From CAYTCZ01 sp964436315 (GTDB lineage: Bacteria; Actinomycetota; Thermoleophilia; Gaiellales; Gaiellaceae), in the NCBI GenBank assembly GCA_964436315.1, contig CAYTCZ010000065.1, forward strand, positions 1 to 22,384: a stretch of DNA of 22,384 bases, written 5' to 3'. Positions 1 through 7,616 of this stretch are shown piece after piece (position 1 is the stretch's first letter; the number at the start of each line of letters is the position of its first letter). A program made the translations under genes and the position numbers. The notes under the pieces were generated by a model that was not told the origin of the DNA, did not search any database, and saw nothing but the letters and a program-made list of their open reading frames with translations.

Positions 1-840
1 TTAGAGCACGAGGCCTTGAAAGACCATCATGGCGGCGAAAGCTGCCCCGCCGGCGAGCGCAACGCCGAACCGGCTCGCCTCGCGCAAGGCGTCCGGAAGA
101 AGTTCGACGAGCACCATCCAGATCATCGCGCCGGCGGCGAAACCGAGACCCGCGGGGAGGATCGGAGCGAATGCCTCGACGAAGAGGAACGCCGGGACGG
201 CCATGAGCGGCTGCGGCAGACTCGAGAAGATGCTCCAGCCGGCCGCTCCAAGAACGCTCACGCCACGGGGGATGAGCACCAGGCTGATCGCGAGGCCCTC
301 CGGGATGTTGTGCACCGCAATCGCCACCGTGATGAACACTCCGAGCTCCTCTCCTCCTCCGTACGAGACGCCGACGGCAACTCCCTCGGCGAAGGAGTGG
401 GCAGTCATCACGGCAACGATCATCACCGCGGCGACGGCATCGGCACCCCGGAGCGCTCCCACCTCGAGCTCGCCACGATGCTGGAGCGCCCGTCGGACAA
501 GCGCGATGAACACCAGGCCCACCAATCCTCCGATGGCCGTCCGCCAGACGCTCCGGCTCGCCCCCTCGCTCAGGAGACTGACGCTGGCAGCGAGCATCAC
601 TCCCGCTGCCACGGCCGTCGCGATTCCGAGCCAGCCGCGGTCGATCGACCGGAAGAACGCAAACGGAAGCGCGCCCAACCCCGTGGCGAGCGCAGTGATG
701 GTCGCGCCAACCAGCACTATCCAGACGCTGACTTCCACTCCTCGGCGTGCGAGAGTACACGCGACGACGAGAACTGTCCCCGGGCGCCGGGTGACGATTC
801 GTCCGAGAAGGGGTTTGAAAAACGGATTTGAAGCAGTCAC
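1..840 (-). CDS. ZIP family divalent metal transporter
   Basis: Inner-membrane metal transporter of the ZIP (GufA-like) family, probably moving zinc or a related divalent metal into the cytoplasm; the substrate cannot be read from sequence. With the start chosen here it is 279 residues and almost entirely hydrophobic, with about eight membrane segments. The two ZIP metal-site helices are intact: HSFAEG near residues 148–153 and HNIPEG near 177–182, each with the His and Glu ligands. The reading frame stays open to 1212, but that extension is antisense to the ATPase gene and looks non-natural. I chose GTG at 838–840 because GGAGG lies 8 bases upstream; GTG at 736–738 would omit the first 34 residues but has its GAGGA directly abutting the codon. 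It is transcribed divergently from the Ca2+-ATPase, with 41 bp between the starts. The TAA stop is at positions 1–3. Confidence 0.88.
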   Translation of the reverse strand: MTASNPFFKPLLGRIVTRRPGTVLVVACTLARRGVEVSVWIVLVGATITALATGLGALPFAFFRSIDRGWLGIATAVAAGVMLAASVSLLSEGASRSVWRTAIGGLVGLVFIALVRRALQHRGELEVGALRGADAVAAVMIVAVMTAHSFAEGVAVGVSYGGGEELGVFITVAIAVHNIPEGLAISLVLIPRGVSVLGAAGWSIFSSLPQPLMAVPAFLFVEAFAPILPAGLGFAAGAMIWMVLVELLPDALREASRFGVALAGGAAFAAMMVFQGLVL

Positions 841-881
841 GTCCGGGGCCTCCGCCACCCGGTAGAGACGGTCGACCCGCC

Positions 882-3533
882 GTGCCCGGAGACCGCCCAG
901 CCGCGCCAGAACCGCTCCATGCGGAGCCTGCGTCACAGGTCGTTGCGAAGCTGGCCACCGACCCCGACGTCGGGCTAACTGACCGTGAGGCGAGAGAGCG
1001 CCAGGCCCGCCACGGACCAAACCGCCTTCCCGCCCGAGCGCATCCCGACTACTGGCGGATAGTGCTCCACACAGTTGCCGACCCGCTCGTGATCCTGCTG
1101 ATTCTTGCGGCCATCGTGTCGTTCGGAATCGGCGAGCGCATCGAGGCGGCTGTGATCCTGGCGATCGTCGTCCTGAACGGAATCCTCGGCTTCTATCAGG
1201 AGTCGAGCGCACAGCGCGCGGTGATCGCCTTGCGCCGAGGTCTGGAGCGGCAGACGAGTGTGATTCGTGGCGGCCACGAACACCAAATCCCAGTCGAGGA
1301 GCTTGTCCCCGGGGATCTCATCGTGCTGCGAGAAGGAGACCTCGTTCCCGCGGATGCACGCATCGTTCACTCGCTCTCGCTCGAGATCGTCGAGGCGGCG
1401 CTGACCGGCGAGTCGCTTCCGGTCGCGAAGCAAACAGAGGCGGTTGAAGAGAGCACTCCGCTCGCCGAACGGGCATCGATGGTCTACGCGGGGACCGGCG
1501 TAACCCGCGGTCGTGGAACCGCGGCGGTGACCGGCATTGCGGCAGATACAGAGATGGGACAGATCGCTGCGCTCGCCGCCGAGGCGAAGCCGCCACAGAC
1601 CCCGCTCCAGCAGCGGCTCGCGTCGCTCACGAAGGTGATGGTACTGCTCGGGGTCGCGCTGGTTCTTGTTCTCGGTGGCGGAATGCTCGCGCGCGGCGAA
1701 TCCCTCGAGGAGGCCTTTCTGGTCGGCGTCTCGGTTGCCGTCGCGGCAGTCCCGGAAGGTCTCGCTGCGATCGTGACGATCGCGCTGGCGCAAGGAGCGC
1801 GGGCGATGGCAGGCAGAGGGGCGATCGCGACGCGACTGCCGGCGGTGGAGACGCTTGGTAGCGCGACCGTCATTGCGGCCGACAAGACCGGAACCCTCAC
1901 CCTGAATCAGCTCCACATCGCCGCCGTGGCGCTTCCTGGGCAGCAACCGGTTCACCTGGCGACCGACCTCGAACCAGGACCCGACATCAAGGAGTTTCTC
2001 GCGACTGCCGTCCTGGCTACGGAGGCCGAGTTGATCGAGCAGGACGGCGCGGTTCGGGTTGCCGGTGATCCGGCCGACGGAGCGTTCTTGCTGGCAGCGT
2101 TGGACGCCGGCCTCGCGCCCACGACCCTGATCGCGAACCGCTCTCTTGTCCATTCGGTGCCTTTCGACCCCGAGCGGAAGCGGATGACGGCCGTCTACCA
2201 GGACGGCGACGGACATCTCCTCGTGACGAAGGGGGCTCCCGAAACGATGCTCTCACTCTCGTCCCGCGTTGCGTCGAACGGTCGCGTTGATGCCCTCGAT
2301 GAGAACTGCCGCCAGGACCTCGAGCAGACTGCACGAGATTGGGCGTCGCAGGGGCTTCGCGTCATGGCCGTCGGCCAGCGAGACCTCCCCGGCGACTGGG
2401 CGATCGAGGACGATTCAGACGACGAACTCACGCACCTCGGGCTCGTCGCACTCCAGGACCCTCTCCGGCCCGAGGCAGCGGCGGCGATCGGCGAAGCGAG
2501 AGCGGCTGGGCTCAAGGTCGTCATGCTCACGGGCGACCACCCGCTCACCGCGAAGGCCATCGCGGAGCAGCTCGAACTCGGTGCCGTCGATCCCCTGACC
2601 GGCACAGACCTAAAGCAACTCGATCCCGAAGAGGTAGCGGCTGCGGTTCAGGAGCGATCGGTCTTCGCTCGAGTGACGCCGGCGGACAAGCTCCATCTCG
2701 TCCTGGCCCTCCAGAAGGCCGACGAGGTCGTCGCGGTGACGGGTGACGGCATCAACGATACGCCGGCCCTACGTCGCGCAGACGTCGGTGTCGCCATGGG
2801 GAAATCGGGCACAGCAGCTGCACGCGAGGCGGCCGAACTCGTGCTAACCGATGACGACTTCGGGACGATCGTCGCCGCGGTTCGCGAGGGCAGGCGAATC
2901 ACCGACAACGTCAGAAAGTTCGTCGCCTTCCTTCTCAGCGCGAACCTGGGTGAGGTGTTCCTGTTCGCTGTGGCGGTCCTCGCGGGTCTCGGGGTGCCGA
3001 TGACGGTCGTTCAAGTCCTGACCGTCAACCTGCTCACGGACGGCCTGCCGGCGGTCGCACTCTCGTGGGATCCGGGGTCGCCAGACGTCATGCAACGCGG
3101 CCCTCGTGCACGCGAAAAGCTTCTCCCCGGTCGGGTCTGGGCCGCACTGGGAGTGATCGGCCTCGCGGTCGGCCTCGTCGGCCTCGGCGCCTATCTGGCC
3201 GGGCGCGCGTTCGACAACGGAGCCGAGCAAACGATGGCCTTCGTCACCATTGCCGTCGCTGAGCTCGTCTTCGTCTTCAGCTCGAGGTCGATCACCACGG
3301 CGGCCTGGAGAGAGCCGAGGAACCGACTCTTGTTCGCAGCGGTTGTGGCTTCACTCGTCATCATTGCTGCGCTGTTCGCGGTGCCCGCCCTTCGCGAACC
3401 GTTCGGCATCGTGCCTCTGAGCGCAGCCGAATGGGGTGTCGTCTTGGTGCTGATTCCGATTCCGGCAATCGTCGCGGAGACCGGAAAGGCGATTGTCCGC
3501 TGGCGTATGCGGCGCGGTATCGCCCCAGCCTAG
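882..3533 (+). CDS. P-type Ca2+-transporting ATPase (P2A, SERCA-like)
   Basis: ATP-driven cation pump of 883 residues, complete. Actuator-domain TGES is at 175–178, the phosphorylated Asp is D334 in DKTGTLT, and the hinge TGDGIND covers 620–626. The membrane ion-site residues match SERCA closely: PEGL in M4 (E292), N688 and E691 in M5 (NLGE), N716, T719 and D720 in M6 (NLLTD), and a Glu in M8 (E794). This set predicts Ca2+ export rather than Na+/K+ or heavy-metal transport. The frame is open from TTG at 828, but homology begins around LHAEPASQVV, so I chose GTG at 882; neither start has a strong ribosome binding site (GAGACGG lies 10 bases before 882). It is convergent with the small gene ending at 3539, only 5 bp away. 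The same family includes mycobacterial CtpF, a DosR-regulon pump. Confidence 0.93.
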   Translation: MPGDRPAAPEPLHAEPASQVVAKLATDPDVGLTDREARERQARHGPNRLPARAHPDYWRIVLHTVADPLVILLILAAIVSFGIGERIEAAVILAIVVLNGILGFYQESSAQRAVIALRRGLERQTSVIRGGHEHQIPVEELVPGDLIVLREGDLVPADARIVHSLSLEIVEAALTGESLPVAKQTEAVEESTPLAERASMVYAGTGVTRGRGTAAVTGIAADTEMGQIAALAAEAKPPQTPLQQRLASLTKVMVLLGVALVLVLGGGMLARGESLEEAFLVGVSVAVAAVPEGLAAIVTIALAQGARAMAGRGAIATRLPAVETLGSATVIAADKTGTLTLNQLHIAAVALPGQQPVHLATDLEPGPDIKEFLATAVLATEAELIEQDGAVRVAGDPADGAFLLAALDAGLAPTTLIANRSLVHSVPFDPERKRMTAVYQDGDGHLLVTKGAPETMLSLSSRVASNGRVDALDENCRQDLEQTARDWASQGLRVMAVGQRDLPGDWAIEDDSDDELTHLGLVALQDPLRPEAAAAIGEARAAGLKVVMLTGDHPLTAKAIAEQLELGAVDPLTGTDLKQLDPEEVAAAVQERSVFARVTPADKLHLVLALQKADEVVAVTGDGINDTPALRRADVGVAMGKSGTAAAREAAELVLTDDDFGTIVAAVREGRRITDNVRKFVAFLLSANLGEVFLFAVAVLAGLGVPMTVVQVLTVNLLTDGLPAVALSWDPGSPDVMQRGPRAREKLLPGRVWAALGVIGLAVGLVGLGAYLAGRAFDNGAEQTMAFVTIAVAELVFVFSSRSITTAAWREPRNRLLFAAVVASLVIIAALFAVPALREPFGIVPLSAAEWGVVLVLIPIPAIVAETGKAIVRWRMRRGIAPA

Positions 3534-3538
3534 TGTCG

Positions 3539-3841
3539 TCAGTCCTCCTCAGCCGAGCCCCGATCCCAGCTGTAGATGGGGCTTGCGCTGCTGGGGAGCC
3601 CATCGATGACCTCTTCCCACGCCCCTAAAAGCTCCCGTCCCCCCTGGGACGCGATCGTTTCCATCAGGAGCCCGGGAGCGCCTCCCTTGAAGACGAAGAC
3701 GACGTAATCGGGCGAAAGATAGACCTCGTGGCGCTCGAACCCGAGGTTTTCGGGTCGAAACGGCGGTCCCTCGGCGATCAACTGGCGCGCCCGCTCGGCC
3801 ATCCCGGGCTTGAGCTTCGCGATGTAGGCGATGCTGTCCAT
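3539..3841 (-). CDS. Small conserved protein linked to an ABC exporter, function unknown
   Basis: A 100-residue soluble protein beginning MDSIAYIAKLKPGM. The start at ATG 3839–3841 is supported by GGAGGGAGCG immediately upstream; a longer open frame to 3910 runs into the permease gene and is rejected. The pattern of an N-terminal strand, a helix beginning LKPGMAERARQL, then strands around HEVYLSPDYVVFVFKG resembles the small ferredoxin-like alpha/beta fold of dimeric barrel proteins (Dabb or antibiotic-monooxygenase type). No catalytic residues can be assigned. It starts 13 bp after the ABC permease stop and is probably the last gene of that operon, so it may bind or modify what the transporter handles. 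That link is by position only. Confidence 0.7.
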   Translation of the reverse strand: MDSIAYIAKLKPGMAERARQLIAEGPPFRPENLGFERHEVYLSPDYVVFVFKGGAPGLLMETIASQGGRELLGAWEEVIDGLPSSASPIYSWDRGSAEED

Positions 3842-3854
3842 CGCTCCCTCCACG

Positions 3855-4652
3855 CTACACGGCGACGTCGCGACGGTTGAACGCAACCAGGGCGAGCAGG
3901 GCCATGCCAATCGTCGCCCCGGCCAGCACCGCGACGTTGTCGCCGCTCAGCCCGTTCCGGAGCGGATCGTTCTCGATGTAGTGCCAGTAGGGCGAGAACT
4001 TCTGGTACTGCTCGAGCCAGTCGACGAGGCTTGCGAGCGTCGAGACCAGATACGCGAGAGCAACGGCTCCCGCAGCAAGCCCCATACTGAGACCTCGACG
4101 GCCGGTGAGACATCCGATGAGCATGGCGAAGGCTCCAAAGTGCAAGGCAAGAAGCATCGCACTCGCGCTCGCCGCCCCGAGTCTGCCGGCGTTGATTCCC
4201 ATGTCGACAGCTGCGCCGAAGACGATGAGTGCGAGCCAGAGGACGACAGCGAGCAGTAGAACGAGCAGAACGAGAGCAACAATCTTCTCGCCGGCGAGAC
4301 GGGTTCTCGAGATCGGATTCGCGAGCAGGATGTCGATCGTCTTTCTCTCCTCCTCGCCGGCGATTGCGTTCGCTCCGATGCCGATCGCGAACATCAACAG
4401 GATGAGCGGAGCCATGAACGAGAAGAGTTCGACACCGAGGTAGCCCTCCGCTGTGGAGAAGTCGAGAGTGCCTCCGACGAGAGCCTGGATCACGTCTGGG
4501 TAGTTCTGCGCAACCTCGTTGAGTTCGGGATTGTCGCGAACGGTGGGCCAGACCGAGACCGTAAACGCCACGGTTCCTGCCATGCCGAGTCCCCACCAAA
4601 CCATTGAGCGTCTGTGGTCGCGGAGCGTCTTCGTCAGAACGCTATGCAGCAC
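3855..4652 (-). CDS. ABC-2 type transporter permease
   Basis: Membrane subunit of an ABC exporter, 265 residues with about six hydrophobic segments: near residues 17–36, 75–98, 125–150, 165–182, 190–212 and 240–258. The cytoplasmic loop EEERKTIDILLANPISR (about residues 99–115) is the typical ABC-2 coupling sequence that contacts the ATPase. Its ATG start overlaps the last 11 bases of the upstream ATPase gene, so the two are almost certainly translated together as one transporter. The substrate is not evident; this family includes antibiotic-resistance exporters, Na+ exporters of the NatAB kind and lipid or peptide exporters. The small protein at 3539–3841 follows in the same operon. Confidence 0.88.
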   Translation of the reverse strand: MLHSVLTKTLRDHRRSMVWWGLGMAGTVAFTVSVWPTVRDNPELNEVAQNYPDVIQALVGGTLDFSTAEGYLGVELFSFMAPLILLMFAIGIGANAIAGEEERKTIDILLANPISRTRLAGEKIVALVLLVLLLAVVLWLALIVFGAAVDMGINAGRLGAASASAMLLALHFGAFAMLIGCLTGRRGLSMGLAAGAVALAYLVSTLASLVDWLEQYQKFSPYWHYIENDPLRNGLSGDNVAVLAGATIGMALLALVAFNRRDVAV

Positions 4653-5541
4653 GCCGTTCCTCGCCGTAGTACGTGAGAAAGATTTCCTCGAGGTCTGGCT
4701 CGTGGCTCCGCAGACTCACGACCTCGTACCGCGCCAGCGTCTTGATCAGCGCGTCTACGGGGCCACTGACCTCGAATCGCGCGGTCGTGTCTTCGTACTC
4801 GGTTTCTCGGATGCCCGGAAGTCCACGGAAGGCGTCTCGCGGGATCGGCCGCGCAAAGTGAACCTCGATTGTGCGGAGCGCTTTGCCTTTGAGGGCCTCG
4901 ATTGTCTCCACGACGACGAGCCGTCCCTGCCGGATGATTCCGACACGGTCCGCGTCCCGCTCGACCTCGGCGAGCACATGGGAGGAAACGAATACCGTCC
5001 GTCCCTCCGCCGTGACCTCCCGGACGAGTGCATGAAACTCGTTCCGCATCAGGGGATCGAGTCCCGCTGTGGGCTCGTCGAGAACAAGGAGCTCCGGCCG
5101 GTGCATGAACGCCTGAACGAGGCCCACCTTCTGGCGGTTGCCCGTCGAGAGCTCGCGGATGCGGTGATCCAAATCGAGATCGAAACGGTCGGCGAGCCCG
5201 TCGATCTCTTTCTGTTCGACCCCGCTGCGGAGGTTCGCAAAATAGGCGAGGAGTTCGCGCGCCGTGAGCTTTTCGTAGAGGGCAAGCTCGCCCGGTAGAT
5301 AGCCGATCCTCCGCTTCAGCTCAACACTCCGTGTCCGCGCGTTCAGGCCGAACAGCTCCGCGCCTCCCGCCGTTGGCCGAATAAAGTCGAGCAGGAGGCG
5401 AATCGTCGTCGTCTTGCCCGCGCCGTTGGGCCCGAGATAGCCGAACACCTCACCTTCGGCCACCTCGAGGTCGAGATCGAAGAGCCCGCGGCCGTTGCCG
5501 AAGTCCTTGGTCAGGCCCTGGGTAGAAATGACGGGTGCCAC
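4642..5541 (-). CDS. ABC transporter ATP-binding protein
   Basis: Nucleotide-binding subunit of the exporter, 299 residues. Walker A GPNGAGKTT is at 37–45, the signature LSTGN at 131–135, Walker B LLVLDEPTAGLDP at 151–163 and the switch His in SSH at 186–188. All catalytic motifs are intact. After about residue 215 comes the roughly 80-residue C-terminal extension common in exporter ATPases of the BcrA/NatA/CcmA group, ending in EPDLEEIFLTYYGEE. The start is GTG at 5539–5541 (protein begins MAPVISTQGL), with no clear Shine-Dalgarno sequence, 18 bp after the stress-protein stop. It overlaps the permease by 11 bp. The operon probably reads stress protein, ATPase, permease, small protein, unless a promoter is hidden inside the upstream gene. 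Confidence 0.92.
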   Translation of the reverse strand: MAPVISTQGLTKDFGNGRGLFDLDLEVAEGEVFGYLGPNGAGKTTTIRLLLDFIRPTAGGAELFGLNARTRSVELKRRIGYLPGELALYEKLTARELLAYFANLRSGVEQKEIDGLADRFDLDLDHRIRELSTGNRQKVGLVQAFMHRPELLVLDEPTAGLDPLMRNEFHALVREVTAEGRTVFVSSHVLAEVERDADRVGIIRQGRLVVVETIEALKGKALRTIEVHFARPIPRDAFRGLPGIRETEYEDTTARFEVSGPVDALIKTLARYEVVSLRSHEPDLEEIFLTYYGEERRAA

Positions 5542-5559
5542 GGATGTGTACGCCAGAGG

Positions 5560-6024
5560 CTAGTGGGGCATGCTGCTGGCGTCGTCTGCCGCATGCACAA
5601 CGAGCACCGGAACCTTCGCGTGCTGCAGCACGCCGTGCGACACGCTGCCCAGGATCGTGCTCGTGACGGCGCCGTGTCCTCGCGAGCCGACCACGATCAT
5701 GTCAGCACCCATTCCTTCGGCGACGCCAACGATGGCGCCGGCCACATCTGAAGTCCCGCGCTCGCCGATCACCTCGACCTCGGGCGTAAGGCCGACCGCC
5801 TCGGCACGCGAGGCAGCTTCACGAAGAACCGGGTCGACCGCTTTCACGCGCTCGGTACTCGGCTGTTCCGCGGGCGACTCGTCGAAGAGCTGCTGGGCAA
5901 GCTCGGGCGACGCATGGATAACGGTGACCTCGGCACTGGTTGCGACGGCGAGCTCGAGGCCGACGTCGAGCGCGTGGCCGGCCGCCGGCGAGCCGTCGGT
6001 CGCGATGAGCATTTTCCTTGGCAT
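5560..6024 (-). CDS. Universal stress protein, UspA family, ATP-binding type
   Basis: A single-domain 154-residue Usp protein, cytoplasmic and normally dimeric; such proteins accumulate under starvation, hypoxia or redox stress. The N-terminal strand MLIATDGS carries the conserved Asp. The nucleotide-binding signature G-x2-G-x9-G-S is complete: G113, G116, G126 and S127, so ATP binding is predicted. The start at ATG 6022–6024 is supported by AGGAG five bases upstream; the open frame could begin at GTG 6039, but that codon lies upstream of the ribosome binding site. It is probably first in a transcription unit continuing into the ABC exporter genes. A second Usp gene lies at 18133–18564. Confidence 0.92.
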   Translation of the reverse strand: MPRKMLIATDGSPAAGHALDVGLELAVATSAEVTVIHASPELAQQLFDESPAEQPSTERVKAVDPVLREAASRAEAVGLTPEVEVIGERGTSDVAGAIVGVAEGMGADMIVVGSRGHGAVTSTILGSVSHGVLQHAKVPVLVVHAADDASSMPH

Positions 6025-6281
6025 GGAGACTCCTGTCACGCGGAGAACGCTTCTCGAGCTCAGGATCGAGCGGCCTCAGAGCAATCGCATCGGCGATCGC
6101 CCTGATTGTCGATGCGGATTGATGCGTAGTTGACCGCAGGAGGGCAGGTTGTTTCTGCCGATGCGCAACGCCGAGCGGCAACGGAACATCTCATTCTGGA
6201 GGCCGGGAGTCGTACGACCTTCCAGCAGACGTGACAACTCACATCCGCATTCAGGCTCCGGGTGGTGATGTGGGAGGTCGG
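6025..6281. promoter_or_regulatory. Divergent intergenic region with two perfect 10-bp palindromes
   Basis: This 257-bp gap separates the outward-facing stress-protein and PRTase–hydrolase genes, so promoters for both must lie here unless they extend inward. No coding capacity is convincing. Two perfect palindromes are visible: GGCGATCGCC at 6092–6101, flanked by an outer inverted repeat CGCATC (6086–6091) and GATGCG (6111–6116), and GTCGTACGAC at 6209–6218. The first sits about 70 bp before the stress-protein start, the second 64 bp before the PRTase–hydrolase start. Such spacing suits dimeric repressor or activator sites, but no regulator is identified. A TTGACC hexamer at 6130–6135 has no matching -10 element at the right distance. 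Confidence 0.4.
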
Positions 6282-7601
6282 ATGGAGCAGCAACCCAAAC
6301 TCGAGCCGGCTGGGATTGGATCCACTGAGGCCCACGTCTTCGAGAACCGTGAAGATGCGGGCCGACAGCTTGCCCGTGCGATTCGGTCCGAGTCCCTGGA
6401 GGATGGCGTCGTCGTCGGGCTCGCTCGTGGCGGCGTGGTCGTCGCGGCACCCGTTGCCCGTGTTCTTGACTTGCCTCTCGACGCACTGGCCGTTCGGAAA
6501 GTCGGCTACCCCTGGCAGCCTGAGTACGGCCTCGGCGCTGTCACCCCGGAGGGAGGGCTCTACCTTCGTACGACGGCGGACCTCTCCGGCGAAGAGGTCG
6601 AGCAAGTCGTCGCAATCGCACGCCAGAAGGCAGAGGAACTTGACCGGAGGCTCCACGACACTCGGCCCGCGGTCCCTGTTCGTGGCAAAACGTGCATCCT
6701 CGTTGACGACGGACTCGCCACTGGAGCGACGATGTTCGCGGCGGTCAAGTGGGCTCGGTCGGCGAAGGCAAAGCGGGTCATCGTCGCCGTGCCGGTCGGA
6801 GCGCCCGAGACGGTCGCGAAGCTCGAGGCGGAAGCGGATCGGATCATCTGTCTCGAGGCCCCCGAGGCCTTCCTCGCCGTCGGGATGTGGTACTCGGAGT
6901 TCACCCAGGTAACGGATGACGAGGTTGTTGCTCTGCTCGAAGGCCAGGCTGCGAGTGAACGTCGGGAGCGGTACGACGTCGAGTTCGCCATCGATGGCTG
7001 GACGCTATCCGGGGAACTCACCGTTCCGGAGGCTGCGCTGGGTGTCGTCGTATTCGCGCACGGAAGTGGTTCGAGCCGGTTCAGTCCTCGGAACACGTTC
7101 GTCGCCCGCACGTTGAACACACAGGGAATCGCGACACTGCTATTCGATCTGCTCACTCCAGCTGAGGAACTCGACCGAGCGAACGTGTTCGACGTCGAGC
7201 TCTTGGCAGAACGTCTCGCCGCTGCGACGAATTGGCTCAAGAGTCAGTCCATCGTGCGCGGGCTGCCGGTCGGCTACTTCGGGGCCAGTACGGGTGCCGC
7301 CGCCGCCCTGTGGGCGGCCGCCTCACAACCCAGCGTCGTGAGCGCCGTCGTTTCGCGTGGCGGAAGACCAGACCTTGCTGGGCCGAAGCTCGCAGACGTC
7401 GAGAGCCCGACTCTCCTGATTGTCGGCGGAAACGACGAGATCGTCCTCGACCTGAATGCTCAGGCCGCCGAGCAACTGCGATGCGAGCACGAACTCTCGA
7501 TCGTTCCGAGCGCCACCCATCTCTTCGAAGAGCCCGGGGCCCTGGAGCGAGTCTCCGAGCTCGCTGCGGAGTGGTTCCGCCGGAACTTCGACGAAGGATG
7601 A
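6282..7601 (+). CDS. Phosphoribosyltransferase–alpha/beta hydrolase fusion protein
   Basis: A 439-residue two-domain protein. The N-terminal half (about 20–225) is a type I phosphoribosyltransferase-like domain with the PRPP-binding loop ILVDDGLATGAT near 139–150, intact. The C-terminal half (about 230–439) is an alpha/beta hydrolase of the dienelactone-hydrolase type: oxyanion region FAHGSGSSR, nucleophile S336 in GASTGA, acid D385 in GGNDEIV and base H413 in SATHLF. All three catalytic residues are present. The start at ATG 6282 is chosen for GGGAGG four bases upstream; GTG 6231 is open but has no such site. The same domain order occurs in mycobacterial Rv0571c, a DosR-regulon protein of about the same length whose substrate is not established to my knowledge. 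It is transcribed away from the stress protein and convergent with the CheR gene. Confidence 0.9.
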   Translation: MEQQPKLEPAGIGSTEAHVFENREDAGRQLARAIRSESLEDGVVVGLARGGVVVAAPVARVLDLPLDALAVRKVGYPWQPEYGLGAVTPEGGLYLRTTADLSGEEVEQVVAIARQKAEELDRRLHDTRPAVPVRGKTCILVDDGLATGATMFAAVKWARSAKAKRVIVAVPVGAPETVAKLEAEADRIICLEAPEAFLAVGMWYSEFTQVTDDEVVALLEGQAASERRERYDVEFAIDGWTLSGELTVPEAALGVVVFAHGSGSSRFSPRNTFVARTLNTQGIATLLFDLLTPAEELDRANVFDVELLAERLAAATNWLKSQSIVRGLPVGYFGASTGAAAALWAAASQPSVVSAVVSRGGRPDLAGPKLADVESPTLLIVGGNDEIVLDLNAQAAEQLRCEHELSIVPSATHLFEEPGALERVSELAAEWFRRNFDEG

Positions 7602-7616
7602 CCGAGCGCCGGCCCG

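Noticed and set aside
16..865. Plus-strand open frames of 271 and 278 residues
   Set aside because: Antisense to the ZIP transporter, with compositions typical of shadows.
841..1212. N-terminal extension of the ZIP gene to 1212
   Set aside because: Overlaps the ATPase gene antisense, is Arg/Gly/Pro-rich low-quality sequence and has no match to ZIP; a good ribosome binding site precedes GTG 840.
975..2216. 413-residue minus-strand open frame
   Set aside because: It is fully antisense to the Ca2+-ATPase, whose motifs are unmistakable; composition is Arg/Asp/His-rich as expected of a GC-rich shadow frame.
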